64,000 bases of DNA from an uncultured Rhodobacterales bacterium (GTDB taxonomy: Bacteria; Pseudomonadota; Alphaproteobacteria; Rhodobacterales; Rhodobacteraceae): contig CAIMWI010000036.1 in the NCBI GenBank assembly GCA_903845215.1, positions 1 to 64,000 of the forward strand, read 5' to 3'. Shown piece by piece: positions 53,051 through 62,320 of the stretch; position 1 is the first letter of the stretch, and each line of letters starts with the position of its first letter. Made by a program: the position numbers and the translations under genes. The notes beneath the pieces were generated by a model. That model was not told the DNA's origin. It saw only the letters and a program-made list of their open reading frames with translations, and ran no database searches.

Positions 53051-55855
53051 ATGACATTCGGCAAGGGCCATCACCTTCACCTGATCGACGGATCGGCCTT
53101 TATCTTTCGCGCCTATCACGCTTTGCCGCCCCTGACGCGCAAGTCTGACGGGTTGCCGGTGGGGGCCGTGGCGGGGTTTTGTAATTTGCTCTGGGGCGAG
53201 TTGACCACCACCCGCAGTCAGAACGCGCCCACCCATATTGCGGTGATCTTTGATGCGGGCGCGAAAACCTTTCGCAACGACATCTTCCCCGCCTACAAGG
53301 CCAACCGCCCGCCCCTGCCCGAAGACCTGCGCCCGCAGTTCCCCTTAACGCGCGATGCGACACGGGCCTTTAACGTCGCTTGCATCGAAATGGCAGGCTA
53401 CGAGGCTGATGATATCATCGCCACCTTGGCCAAACGCGCCAGTGCGGCGGGGGGGACGGTGACGATCCTGTCGTCGGACAAGGATCTGATGCAGTTGATC
53501 GGCGACGGTGTCGATATGCACGATCCGATGAAGAACAAGCGCCTTGGGCTGGACGAGGTGATGGAAAAGTTCGGCGTCGCCCCTGACCGGGTGGTCGATG
53601 TGCAATCCTTGGCGGGTGATTCGGTCGATAACGTGCCGGGTGCGCCGGGCATCGGGCTGAAGACCGCAGCCCTGCTTATTCAGGAATACGGCGATCTTGA
53701 CACGCTCTTGGCGCGGGCGGGCGAAATCAAGCAGCCCAAGCGGCGTGAGGCTTTGGTCGATCACGCCGACCAAATCCGCCTTTCGCGCCAACTGGTGACG
53801 CTGAAAGACGACACGCCGATTGAGGTGGATCTGGCCAGCTTTGAACTGCGCGCGCCAGAACCCGAAGCGATCATGGCCTTCTTGCAAGAGATGGAATTTC
53901 AAACGCTGATCCGGCGGGTTTCGGAAAAGCTGAAAATTGACGCGCCTGTCTTGGCGGCAGGCAAGGGGTTTGAGGTGGCAGGGGCCCATGACGCCCCGCA
54001 GGCGCAGGCCCTGCCCTTTGACACAACCGCCTACACCTGCATCCGCGATGCCCAAACGCTGGAGGCCTGGATCGCCCGCGCCTATGCGCGGGGCTATTTG
54101 GCGGTCGACACCGAAACCACCAGCCTTGACGAAATGCAGGCCGAGATTGTGGGCATCTCAATGTGCATCGATCCGGGGCAAGCGGCCTATATCCCCTTGC
54201 TGCACCGCACGGGCACGGATGATCTTTTGGGCGCTGTCACCCTGACCGAGGGCCAAATGCCGCGCGACGCGGTGCTGGCGCTTTTGAAGCCGCTGTTGGA
54301 AGACGACGCGGTTTTGAAGATTGGCCAGAATATGAAATACGATGCCAAAATCTTCGCGCGTCTTGGCATCCACGTTGCCCCGATCGACGACACGATGCTG
54401 ATGTCTTACGCCATGCACGCCGGCCTGCATAACCACGGCATGGACGAACTGTCCGACCGTTATCTGGGCCATTCCACCATTCCGATCAAAGATTTGATCG
54501 GGTCGGGCAAATCGGCCATCACCTTTGACCGTGTACCCCTAGACAAAGCCGTGGCCTATGCCGCCGAGGACGCCGATGTCACCTTGCGCCTGTGGCAGGC
54601 GTTCAAGCCCAAGCTGCACAGCGCCCATGTGACCACAGTGTACGAAACACTCGAACGCCCCTTGGTCGCGGTTTTGGCCGAGATGGAAATGGCGGGGATT
54701 GCGGTTGACCGACACACCCTGTCGCGCATGTCGGGGGCCTTTGCGCAAAAGATGGCCCAGCTTGAAGAAGAAATCCAAACGCTGGCCGGCCAAGCGTTCA
54801 ACGTCGGCTCGCCCAAGCAACTGGGCGAGATATTGTTTGACAAGATGGCCCTGCCCGGTGGCGAAAAGGGTAAGAACGGCGCTTACGGCACGGGCGCGGA
54901 TGTGCTGGAAGATCTGGCAACCGAACACGAACTGCCCGGCCGCGTGCTGGATTGGCGCCAACTTGCCAAGTTGAAATCGACCTACACCGATGCGCTGCAA
55001 GACCATATCAACCCCGAAACCGGCCGCGTGCACACCAGCTATTCCATCACGGGCGCTGTGACGGGGCGCTTATCTTCCACCGATCCGAATTTGCAAAACA
55101 TCCCCGTGCGGTCAGAAGAAGGCCGCCGCATCCGCGAGGCGTTTGTGGCCCCCAAGGGCAAGGTTCTGGTATCGTTAGACTATTCCCAGATCGAACTACG
55201 TATTCTGGCCCATATCGCCGATATTCCCGCCTTGCAGCAAAGCTTTCGCGACGGGATCGACATTCACGCCATGACCGCATCCGAGATGTTCAACGTGCCG
55301 TTGGATCAGATGACCTCTGACATCCGCCGCAGGGCCAAGGCGATCAACTTCGGCGTGATCTACGGCATTTCCGGCTTTGGCCTAGCGCGCAACCTGCGCA
55401 TCCCAAGGGCCGAAGCGCAGGGATTTATCGACCGCTATTTCGAACGCTTCCCCGGCATTAAAGAATATATGGCAACCACGGTGAAATTTGCCCAAGAGCA
55501 CGGCTATGTCCAAACCCTGTTCGGCCGCAAAATCCACACGCCCGATATCAACGCCAAAGGCCCGGGGGCCGGCTTTGCCAAACGCGCCGCGATCAACGCG
55601 CCGATCCAAGGCACGGCGGCCGACGTGATCCGCCGCGCGATGATCCGCATGCCTGCGGCCATTGCCGACCTGCCCGCCAAAATGCTGCTGCAAGTGCATG
55701 ACGAACTGCTGTTCGAGGTGGACGAACCCGCCGCCGACACCCTGATTGCGGTGGCAAAACAGGTGATGGAGGGGGCATCCCACCCCGCTGTCCACCTGAA
55801 AGTGCCGTTGATCGTTGAGGCGGGCAAAGGGGCCAACTGGGCGCAGGCGCATTGA
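53051..55855 (+). CDS. polA: DNA polymerase I
   Basis: A 934-residue repair and Okazaki-fragment polymerase. The 5'-3' exonuclease domain occupies about residues 1-300 (LIDGSAFIFRAYHALPPL, ADDIIATLA), the 3'-5' exonuclease domain about 325-520 with the first metal Asp-Glu in VDTETTS, and the polymerase domain the rest, with motif A LVSLDYSQIELRILAHI, motif B RRRAKAINFGVIYG and motif C LQVHDELLFEV. All catalytic carboxylates are visible. The ATG at 53051 follows GGGGG 6 nt upstream; upstream reading would add about 50 residues that include repeat sequence. Confidence 0.96.
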   Translation: MTFGKGHHLHLIDGSAFIFRAYHALPPLTRKSDGLPVGAVAGFCNLLWGELTTTRSQNAPTHIAVIFDAGAKTFRNDIFPAYKANRPPLPEDLRPQFPLTRDATRAFNVACIEMAGYEADDIIATLAKRASAAGGTVTILSSDKDLMQLIGDGVDMHDPMKNKRLGLDEVMEKFGVAPDRVVDVQSLAGDSVDNVPGAPGIGLKTAALLIQEYGDLDTLLARAGEIKQPKRREALVDHADQIRLSRQLVTLKDDTPIEVDLASFELRAPEPEAIMAFLQEMEFQTLIRRVSEKLKIDAPVLAAGKGFEVAGAHDAPQAQALPFDTTAYTCIRDAQTLEAWIARAYARGYLAVDTETTSLDEMQAEIVGISMCIDPGQAAYIPLLHRTGTDDLLGAVTLTEGQMPRDAVLALLKPLLEDDAVLKIGQNMKYDAKIFARLGIHVAPIDDTMLMSYAMHAGLHNHGMDELSDRYLGHSTIPIKDLIGSGKSAITFDRVPLDKAVAYAAEDADVTLRLWQAFKPKLHSAHVTTVYETLERPLVAVLAEMEMAGIAVDRHTLSRMSGAFAQKMAQLEEEIQTLAGQAFNVGSPKQLGEILFDKMALPGGEKGKNGAYGTGADVLEDLATEHELPGRVLDWRQLAKLKSTYTDALQDHINPETGRVHTSYSITGAVTGRLSSTDPNLQNIPVRSEEGRRIREAFVAPKGKVLVSLDYSQIELRILAHIADIPALQQSFRDGIDIHAMTASEMFNVPLDQMTSDIRRRAKAINFGVIYGISGFGLARNLRIPRAEAQGFIDRYFERFPGIKEYMATTVKFAQEHGYVQTLFGRKIHTPDINAKGPGAGFAKRAAINAPIQGTAADVIRRAMIRMPAAIADLPAKMLLQVHDELLFEVDEPAADTLIAVAKQVMEGASHPAVHLKVPLIVEAGKGANWAQAH

Positions 55856-55899
55856 GGGCATAGATAAAACATTGCTGGCCAGATAGCTGGTGAAACACC

Positions 55900-55928
55900 T
55901 TGCAACCCTGCGGCTTGCGGCCTATATC
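55900..55928 (+). promoter_or_regulatory. Promoter of the rimP-nusA-infB operon
   Basis: -35 TTGCAA (55900-55905), 17-bp spacer, -10 TATATC (55923-55928). It begins 45 nt after the polA stop and gives a leader of about 80 nt. Confidence 0.6.
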
Positions 55929-55943
55929 GCCTTCAACAGCGGT

Positions 55944-56000
55944 TTCAGGGTCCAAACCTGAAGCTACCGACCTACCTTGCGGGCCTGTCGGCCCGTTTTT
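55944..56000 (+). promoter_or_regulatory. Attenuator-like leader of rimP
   Basis: TTCAGG/CCTGAA (55944-55949 and 55957-55962) form a first hairpin. CGGGCC/GGCCCG (55980-55985, 55990-55995) form a terminator followed by T5, 17 nt before the rimP ATG. CCGAC (55967-55971) can pair with GTCGG (55987-55991), which would break the terminator, so the two folds are mutually exclusive. Feedback by NusA or another operon product is plausible. Confidence 0.6.
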
Positions 56001-56017
56001 CATTTCTAGGACCACAC

Positions 56018-56620
56018 ATGTCTGATCTGATCGCCAAAACCGCCATGGATCGCCGCTTGGCCGATATCATCACGCCGGTCATCGAAGGCTTGGGCTTTGA
56101 ACTGGTGCGCGTGCGCCTGATGGGCGGGGCGACGCGGATTTTGCAGATCATGGCTGACCGGCCCGAAGGCGGCATTGGCGTAGATGAATGCGGCGAGATT
56201 TCGACGGCTGTGTCGGCCACGCTGGATGTGGAAGACCCGATCGAAGAAAACTATGTTCTGGAAGTCTCGTCCCCCGGCATCGACCGCCCGCTGACACGGT
56301 TGAAGGATTTTGAGATGTGGAAGGGCTGGGAAGCCCGACTGGAAACCACCGAACTGGTCGATGGCCGCCGCCGCTTTAAGGGTGGATTGATGGGTATCGA
56401 AGGCGAAGAGGTTCTGATCGAGATCGAAGAGGGCGGCCAAGAGGTGATCATCGGGCTGAACTTCGAATGGCTTGCCGATGCCAAGCTGATCCTGACCGAC
56501 GAGTTGATCGCCGAAATGCTGCGCCAGCGCAAAGTGCTGGACATCGACGAAACCGAGTTTGACGAAATTGAACACTCCGAAGGCGAGGAAGAAGACCCCG
56601 CCGACGCAACCAAACACTGA
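56018..56620 (+). CDS. rimP: Ribosome maturation factor RimP
   Basis: A 200-residue protein required for late assembly of the 30S subunit. The RimP N-domain ([12 protein letters not shown]...[21 protein letters not shown]) and [20 protein letters not shown] are clear. It carries an acidic C-terminal tail ([18 protein letters not shown]). AGGA lies 6 nt before the ATG. It is the first gene of the nusA operon, 16 nt before nusA. Confidence 0.94.
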   Translation: MSDLIAKTAMDRRLADIITPVIEGLGFELVRVRLMGGATRILQIMADRPEGGIGVDECGEISTAVSATLDVEDPIEENYVLEVSSPGIDRPLTRLKDFEMWKGWEARLETTELVDGRRRFKGGLMGIEGEEVLIEIEEGGQEVIIGLNFEWLADAKLILTDELIAEMLRQRKVLDIDETEFDEIEHSEGEEEDPADATKH

Positions 56621-56636
56621 AGCCGGGAGAAGACCT

Positions 56637-58232
56637 ATGGCGATTACCTCTGCCAACCAGCTTGAACTTTTGCAAACTGCCGAAGCGGTGGCGCGCGAAA
56701 AGATGATCGACCCTGAACTGGTGATCCAGGCCATGGAGGACAGCTTAGCGCGTGCCGCCAAATCGCGCTATGGCGCGGAAATGGACATTCGTGTCAGCAT
56801 CGACCGCAAGACCGGCCGCGCCACCTTTGCCCGCGTGCGCACCGTTGTCGAAGACGACCTGCAAGAAAATCACCACGCGCAGATCACGGTCAAACAGGCG
56901 ATGGCTTACAAGCCCGACGCGCAGATCGGTGATGAAATCATCGACGAGGTTCCCCCCGTTGATCTGGGCCGAATCGCTGCCCAGTCGGCCAAGCAAGTGA
57001 TCTTGCAAAAGGTTCGCGAAGCTGAACGCGATCGCCAGTTCGAAGAATTCAAAGACCGCAAGGGCACGATCATCAACGGTCAGGTCAAGCGCGAAGAATA
57101 TGGCAACATCATCGTCGACATCGGGCGCGGCGAGGCGATTTTGCGCCGCAACGAAAAGATCGGCCGCGAATCCTATCGCCCGAACGACCGCATCCGCGCC
57201 TATATCAAAGACGTGCGCCGCGAGGCGCGCGGCCCGCAGATCTTCTTGTCGCGCACCGATCCGCAGTTCATGGCGGAACTGTTCAAGATGGAAGTGCCCG
57301 AAATCTATGACGGCATCATCGAAATCAAAGCCGTGGCCCGCGACCCGGGCTCACGCGCCAAGATCGCTGTGATTTCTTATGACAACTCGATTGATCCCGT
57401 CGGTGCCTGCGTCGGTATGCGCGGCAGCCGTGTGCAGGCCGTGGTTAACGAATTGCAGGGCGAAAAGATTGACATCATTCCGTGGAACCAAGATCAGGCG
57501 ACCTTCTTGGTGAACGCGCTGCAACCGGCCGAAGTGTCGAAAGTGGTGATTGACGAAGAAGCCGGCAAGATCACCGTCGTGGTGCCGGACGAGCAATTGT
57601 CGCTGGCCATCGGCCGTCGCGGGCAGAACGTGCGCTTGGCCAGCCAACTGACGGCGCTGGATATCGACATCATGACCGAATCCGACGAATCCGCCCGCCG
57701 TCAGGCCGAATTCGCCGAACGCACCAAGTTGTTCATGGAAACCTTGGATATTGACGAAATGATGTCGCAGCTTCTTGTCTCGGAAGGCTTCACCAATCTG
57801 GAAGAAGTTGCCTATGTCGAAACCGAAGAGCTTTTGTCGATTGACGGGTTCGATGAAGGCACAGCTGGCGAATTGCAGGCCCGCGCCCGCGATTATTTGG
57901 AAGCGGCCAACAACAAGGCGCTTGAAAACGCTAAAGGATTTGGCGTGCAAGACGAATTGATCGCCTTTGAAGGCCTGACGCCGCAAATGCTGGAAGCCTT
58001 GGGCAAAGAGGGCATCAAGTCGCTGGAAGACTTTGCGACTTGTGCCGACTGGGAATTGTCGGGCGGCTGGACCACCGTCAATGGCCAGCGCGTCAAGGAC
58101 GAGGGCATTTTGGAAAAGTTTGAAGTCAGCTTGGAAGAGGCGCAGGTTTTGGTGATGACGGCGCGGGTTATGCTAGGCTGGGTCGATCCGACTGCCCTAG
58201 ACCCCGCCCAAGACGCGGAGGACGAGGCCTAA
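56637..58232 (+). CDS. nusA: Transcription termination/antitermination factor NusA
   Basis: A 531-residue RNA polymerase-binding factor. N-terminal domain (~1-130), S1 domain ([17 protein letters not shown]...), KH1/KH2 domains ([25 protein letters not shown] and [17 protein letters not shown]), and two C-terminal acidic repeats ([13 protein letters not shown]... and [10 protein letters not shown]). All expected domains are visible. The ATG at 56637 has GGGAGA 6 nt upstream. It is in the operon rimP-nusA-ylxR-infB. Confidence 0.97.
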   Translation: MAITSANQLELLQTAEAVAREKMIDPELVIQAMEDSLARAAKSRYGAEMDIRVSIDRKTGRATFARVRTVVEDDLQENHHAQITVKQAMAYKPDAQIGDEIIDEVPPVDLGRIAAQSAKQVILQKVREAERDRQFEEFKDRKGTIINGQVKREEYGNIIVDIGRGEAILRRNEKIGRESYRPNDRIRAYIKDVRREARGPQIFLSRTDPQFMAELFKMEVPEIYDGIIEIKAVARDPGSRAKIAVISYDNSIDPVGACVGMRGSRVQAVVNELQGEKIDIIPWNQDQATFLVNALQPAEVSKVVIDEEAGKITVVVPDEQLSLAIGRRGQNVRLASQLTALDIDIMTESDESARRQAEFAERTKLFMETLDIDEMMSQLLVSEGFTNLEEVAYVETEELLSIDGFDEGTAGELQARARDYLEAANNKALENAKGFGVQDELIAFEGLTPQMLEALGKEGIKSLEDFATCADWELSGGWTTVNGQRVKDEGILEKFEVSLEEAQVLVMTARVMLGWVDPTALDPAQDAEDEA

Positions 58233-58251
58233 GGTAGGCCTCGGAACGCCC

Positions 58252-58890
58252 TTGACCCGCGGCGGCCGCACCAACGACCAAGACGATCCCGAGCGCAAGT
58301 GTATTGTGACCGGGGAAGTTCAGCCCAAGGCTGGGCTGATCCGATTTTGCCTTGACCCCGAAGGGCAGGTGACGCCAGACATTCTAGGCCGCCTTCCGGG
58401 GCGCGGCTTTTATGTCTCGGCCGACCGCAAGGCGATTGAAAAGGCGGCGGCGAAGGGTCTGTTTGCCCGCGCTGCCAAGCAACCGGTCAAAGTGCCAGAA
58501 GGCCTGGCTGATCTGGTCGAGGCGCTGTTGCTGCGACAGGTGCAAAACACGATCTCGCTGTGTCGCAAGGCCAATGCCGCCGTGACAGGGTATGAGAAGG
58601 TGAAAGAATGGTTGATGGATGGCCGCGCAAGGGTGCTGATTCAGGCAGCTGACGGGTCGGAACGCGGAAAGACGAAGTTGAGGCCTCCGGAAATCGGGGG
58701 AAAGTTTATTGGGTGCCTCACGGCACGGGAATTGGGTTTGTCCTTTGGGCGCGAACGTGCGATACACGCCGCGCTTGCGGCTGGTGTACTTACGACTCGT
58801 GTTGTAGAGGAAGCGGCAAGGCTGGGGGGGCTGCGAGAGCAGGTTTCCGGGCATGATGGCGGCGCGGATGCCGCCTTGAAGGATATGTAG
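58252..58890 (+). CDS. YlxR (DUF448)/L7Ae-like RNA-binding protein
   Basis: A 212-residue fusion: an N-terminal YlxR/DUF448 domain ([22 protein letters not shown]...[10 protein letters not shown]) and an L7Ae-like domain (residues ~90-190; [23 protein letters not shown]). YlxR (RnpM) modulates RNase P in Bacillus. The start is TTG at 58252 with only a weak ribosome-binding sequence, and no in-frame ATG fits. A 7-bp hairpin GAGGCCT/AGGCCTC spans the nusA stop, just upstream. Confidence 0.88.
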   Translation: MTRGGRTNDQDDPERKCIVTGEVQPKAGLIRFCLDPEGQVTPDILGRLPGRGFYVSADRKAIEKAAAKGLFARAAKQPVKVPEGLADLVEALLLRQVQNTISLCRKANAAVTGYEKVKEWLMDGRARVLIQAADGSERGKTKLRPPEIGGKFIGCLTARELGLSFGRERAIHAALAAGVLTTRVVEEAARLGGLREQVSGHDGGADAALKDM

Positions 58891-58895
58891 GACGC

Positions 58896-61481
58896 ATGAG
58901 CGATACAGACGGCAAAAAACCCCACGGCTTGGGTGGCGCACCTCGTTCCGGTCAGGTGAAGCAAAGCTTCTCGCATGGCCGCACGAAAAGTGTCGTGGTT
59001 GAGGTCAAGCGCAAGCTGACAGTGGTGCCCAATAAGGGCGCCGCACCAACACCGGGCACGGGGGCAGCTGTGGCCACCTCTCCGCGGTTGGGCGACCCGT
59101 CCAAGCGGCCGGCAGGTATTTCGGATGCCGAGATGGAGCGCCGCATGTCTGCCCTGCGCGCCGCCAAAGCGCGCGAGGTTGACGATGCGAACAAACGCGC
59201 CGCTGACGAAAAATCCCGTGAAGAAGATCGCCAGCGCAAGCGTGAAGAAAACGAGATCAAGGAACGCGAACAGCGCGAAGCCGAAGCCGTCGCCCGCAGC
59301 AAGGCCGAAGAAGAAGAGCGTGTGAAGGCACAAGCCGCCGCCGCTGCCGCCCAGGCTGCACAAGACGCGCGTCAAGCCAGTGCCGGACAATCCCGCGCCG
59401 AGCCCCGTTCAGCGGCAGCGCCTTCGTCGCGCGCACCGTCGCGACCTTCGCCTGCAACGCCTGTGGAAGATGCTGTGTCTCGTGGCCCAGCCTCTGCCAA
59501 GCCGGGCTTGCCGCCGCGCCGCACTGACCGTGAACGCGAAGACAGAGAGCGCGCCGCCAGCAAAGCCAAAGGCGAAGAAGGCCGCCGCGCTGGTAAGTTG
59601 ACCCTCTCTGACGCCGTAGCCGACGAAGGGGGCCGCCAGCGCAGCATGGCGGCGATGAAGCGCAAACAAGAAAAGGCCCGCCTGAAGGCTTTGGGCCTTG
59701 GGCTAAAGCCTGAAAAGCAAGTCCGCGATGTGCAGTTGCCTGAAACCATCGTTGTGTCAGAACTGGCGAACCGCATGGCGGAACGTGGCGCTGACGTGGT
59801 CAAATCGCTCATGAAAATGGGTATGATGGTCACGATGAACCAAGCGATTGATGCCGACACAGCGGAACTGGTGATCGAAGAATTCGGCCACCGCGCCCTG
59901 CGTGTGACGGATGCCGACGTGGAACAGGCGATTGACACAGTCAAGGACAAGTCTGAAGACTTGGTGTCGCGTCCGCCGATTGTGACGATCATGGGCCACG
60001 TTGATCACGGCAAAACCTCGCTTTTGGATGCCATTCGCCATGCCAATGTGGTGTCGGGCGAAGCTGGCGGGATCACGCAGCACATCGGGGCCTATCAGGT
60101 GAAAACCGCCAACGGCCAGTTGGTGACTTTCCTTGACACGCCGGGCCACGCGGCCTTTACCTCGATGCGTTCGCGCGGCGCACATGTGACCGACATCGTT
60201 ATTCTGGTCGTGGCCGCCGATGATGCGGTGATGCCGCAAACTGTGGAAGCCATCGCCCATGCGAAGGCGGCCAAGGTTCCGATGATCGTTGCGATCAACA
60301 AGATCGACAAATACGAAGCCAATCCGACGAAAGTGCGCACCGATCTGCTGCAACACAGCGTCGTGGTCGAGGAAATGTCGGGCGACGTGCAAGATGTTGA
60401 AGTCTCGGCCAAAACTGGCAAGGGCATTGACAACCTGTTGGAAGCTATCGCGTTGCAAGCCGAGATTTTGGAACTGCGCTCTAACCCCAACCGTCAAGCG
60501 GCAGGGGCTGTGATTGAAGCCAAGCTCGATTCGGGCCGCGGCCCGGTGGCCACTGTTCTGGTGCAAAACGGCACGCTGCGCAAAGGCGACATCTTTGTTG
60601 TGGGCCAGCAGTGGGGCAAGGTGCGCGCCCTGATCAATGACAGGGGCGAGACTGTGACCGAAGCAGGTCCATCGGTTCCCGTCGAAGTGCTGGGCCTGTC
60701 GGGCACACCGCACGCAGGTGACACGCTGAACGTGGTCAACACCGAAGCTGAAGCCCGCGAAATTGCCGACTACCGCGAAAAAGCCTCCAAGGACAAACGC
60801 GCTGCTGTGGGCGCTGCCACAACGATGGAACAGCTGATGGCCAAGGCCAAGGCAGACCTGACGGTGGCAGAACTGCCGATCATCGTGAAAGCCGACGTGC
60901 AAGGCTCGGCCGAAGCGATCGTGCAGGCGCTGGAAAAGATCGGCAACGACGAGGTGCGCGTGCGTGTGCTTCACTCGGGTGTGGGCGCGATCACCGATAC
61001 CGACGTGGGCTTGGCCGAAGCCAGCAAAGCGCCAATCATCGGCTTTAACGTGCGCGCCAATGCCACGGCCCGCGCCTCAGCCACGCAAAAGGGCGTCGAT
61101 GTGCGCTACTATTCGATCATCTATGATCTGGTCGATGACATCAAGAAAGCCGCCTCTGGCCTGCTGAAAGCCGAGATCCGCGAAACCTTTATCGGCTATG
61201 CGACAATTAAAGAGGTCTTCAAGATCACGACCATCGGCAATGTGGCCGGGTGCTTGGTTACCGAAGGCGTTGCCCGCCGGTCGGCAGGTGTGCGTTTGCT
61301 GCGTGACAATGTGGTCATTCACGAGGGCACGCTGAAAACGCTGAAGCGCTTTAAGGACGAGGTCAAGGATGTGCCGATGGGCCAAGAATGCGGCATGGCA
61401 TTTGAACGCTACGAGGACATCCGGTCAGGCGATGTGATCGAAATCTTCGAGCGCGAAGAAGTCCAACGCACGCTGGCATGA
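58896..61481 (+). CDS. infB: Translation initiation factor IF-2
   Basis: An 861-residue GTPase that positions fMet-tRNA on the 30S subunit. A long charged, Ala/Arg/Glu-rich N-terminal region (about 1-300, coiled-coil prone) leads into the IF2_N domain, the G domain ([25 protein letters not shown]) and the IF2 C-terminal domains ([16 protein letters not shown]). It ends the rimP operon. It is followed by a bidirectional terminator. AGGA lies 4 nt before the ATG. Confidence 0.97.
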   Translation: MSDTDGKKPHGLGGAPRSGQVKQSFSHGRTKSVVVEVKRKLTVVPNKGAAPTPGTGAAVATSPRLGDPSKRPAGISDAEMERRMSALRAAKAREVDDANKRAADEKSREEDRQRKREENEIKEREQREAEAVARSKAEEEERVKAQAAAAAAQAAQDARQASAGQSRAEPRSAAAPSSRAPSRPSPATPVEDAVSRGPASAKPGLPPRRTDREREDRERAASKAKGEEGRRAGKLTLSDAVADEGGRQRSMAAMKRKQEKARLKALGLGLKPEKQVRDVQLPETIVVSELANRMAERGADVVKSLMKMGMMVTMNQAIDADTAELVIEEFGHRALRVTDADVEQAIDTVKDKSEDLVSRPPIVTIMGHVDHGKTSLLDAIRHANVVSGEAGGITQHIGAYQVKTANGQLVTFLDTPGHAAFTSMRSRGAHVTDIVILVVAADDAVMPQTVEAIAHAKAAKVPMIVAINKIDKYEANPTKVRTDLLQHSVVVEEMSGDVQDVEVSAKTGKGIDNLLEAIALQAEILELRSNPNRQAAGAVIEAKLDSGRGPVATVLVQNGTLRKGDIFVVGQQWGKVRALINDRGETVTEAGPSVPVEVLGLSGTPHAGDTLNVVNTEAEAREIADYREKASKDKRAAVGAATTMEQLMAKAKADLTVAELPIIVKADVQGSAEAIVQALEKIGNDEVRVRVLHSGVGAITDTDVGLAEASKAPIIGFNVRANATARASATQKGVDVRYYSIIYDLVDDIKKAASGLLKAEIRETFIGYATIKEVFKITTIGNVAGCLVTEGVARRSAGVRLLRDNVVIHEGTLKTLKRFKDEVKDVPMGQECGMAFERYEDIRSGDVIEIFEREEVQRTLA

Positions 61482-61510
61482 TTTAAGCTGCAAAAGCGCC
61501 GTTCATTCCA

Positions 61511-61546
61511 AATCAAAAGGCCGGGCTATTGCCCGGCCTTTTGATT
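61511..61546 (+). terminator. Bidirectional terminator between infB and the 51-aa gene
   Basis: AATCAAAAGGCCGGGC and GCCCGGCCTTTTGATT form a 16-bp perfect stem around TATT. T-rich and A-rich flanks fit both strands. Its right end touches the stop of the convergent 51-aa gene. Confidence 0.92.
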
Positions 61547-61701
61547 TAGGATTCTGTGGTTTCGCGGGCCTTAAACGGCGTTACAGGACGCCCAATAAAG
61601 GTGCCTTCATATACTTTGATAGCGATCTGACCATCCCCAAGCTCTTTGAGGAATGTTCCCTGAATGTAAACGCTGCTGCCGATTGTTATCGTTCTAAGCA
61701 T
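61546..61701 (-). CDS. Small uncharacterised protein, 51 residues
   Basis: A 51-residue ORF beginning MLRTITIGSSVYIQG and continuing through VYEGTFIGRPVTPF. Coding is supported by the ordered hydrophobic pattern, the stop that ends in the shared terminator, and AGGGG close to the ATG at 61701. The sequence predicts beta strands, with the GSSVYIQGTFLKEL and QIAIKVYEGTFIGRPV patterns reminiscent of a short OB- or SH3-like strand set. I do not know its family or role. It lies between convergent infB and mutT on the same strand as mutT, 139 bp downstream of mutT. Confidence 0.65.
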   Translation of the reverse strand: MLRTITIGSSVYIQGTFLKELGDGQIAIKVYEGTFIGRPVTPFKARETTES

Positions 61702-61840
61702 GGCCCCTGCTTCACTTCATTTAGGAGCATCCTATGGCGCAAAAGCCGCCGCGTAAATCTGCGCTTTGGGTGGTTTGTTCACTCTTAAGGTCACTGCAAT
61801 GCCCCAAAGTTGCAAGACGTTCTTCATGCGCCGCTGTGGG
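61702..61840. other. Intergenic gap, no clear gene
   Basis: 139 bp between the 51-aa gene and mutT. A plus-strand ATG at 61734 with a good ribosome-binding sequence opens a 54-codon frame, but its translation looks unlike a protein and it runs into mutT. No promoter of confidence is visible. Confidence 0.5.
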
Positions 61841-62239
61841 TTACAGCCAGTCGCGCAAGATGGGGATAAGCGGGATATCAGCCGGCGGCATGGGATAATC
61901 GCGCAAACGGTCGGGCCTAACCCAAGCCAGCGTCTGCCCCTCACGCGGGTTGGGCACTCCCTCCCAGCGTCGGCAGGCAAACAGCGGCATAAGCAGGTGA
62001 AAGCGTTCGTAGGCGTGGCTGGCGAAGGTCAGCGGCGCGAGACAGCTTTGCCAGGTGTTAATGCCCAACTCTTCGTGCAATTCGCGGATCAGCGCAGCTT
62101 CGGGGGTTTCCCCCGCCTCGACCTTGCCACCTGGAAACTCCCACAGTCCCGCCATCGACTTGCCCTCGGGCCGTTGCGCCAACAGAACGCGGCCGTCAGC
62201 ATCTATCAAAGCCACAGCCGCGACAAGAAGGATGGTCAT
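61841..62239 (-). CDS. mutT: Nudix hydrolase, MutT-like (8-oxo-dGTP diphosphatase)
   Basis: A 132-residue Nudix enzyme that sanitises oxidised nucleotides. The Nudix box is complete: GGKVEAGETPEAALIRELHEELGI, with the catalytic REhhEE glutamates. The C-terminal part includes PADIPLIPIL, typical of MutT. Length matches E. coli MutT. Confidence 0.93.
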   Translation of the reverse strand: MTILLVAAVALIDADGRVLLAQRPEGKSMAGLWEFPGGKVEAGETPEAALIRELHEELGINTWQSCLAPLTFASHAYERFHLLMPLFACRRWEGVPNPREGQTLAWVRPDRLRDYPMPPADIPLIPILRDWL

Positions 62240-62261
62240 GCCGCAGGCCCTGCTGACAGGC

Positions 62262-62307
62262 CGGGGGCTAGCCCCCGAACCCCCAGAGTGTTTGTGCCAA
62301 GATGAAG
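62262..62307 (+). repeat. Intergenic element, copy 6 (with full GC-rich arms)
   Basis: GGGGG (62263-62267), CCCCC (62272-62276) and a second CCCCC (62280-62284) precede the core at 62285-62307 (GAGTGTTT, 3 nt, CCAAGATGAA). It lies between argJ and mutT. One G-rich arm faces two alternative C-rich arms, as in copies 4 and 5. Confidence 0.7.
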
Positions 62308-62320
62308 AACAATAGGCACG

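Noticed and set aside
55936..55970. tRNA-like T-arm (CAGGGTCCAAACCTG) in the rimP leader
   Set aside because: E. coli has metY here, but no acceptor stem, D-arm or anticodon arm can be built around this sequence.
59757..60974. 405-codon open frame on the minus strand inside infB
   Set aside because: Antisense to a highly conserved GTPase; composition is that of a shadow frame.
61734..61898. 54-codon plus-strand frame with a good ribosome-binding sequence (TTTAGGAGCATCCT) before the ATG
   Set aside because: Its translation looks non-biological, with many Ser, Arg and Cys residues, and overlaps mutT. Kept only as a note in the intergenic entry.
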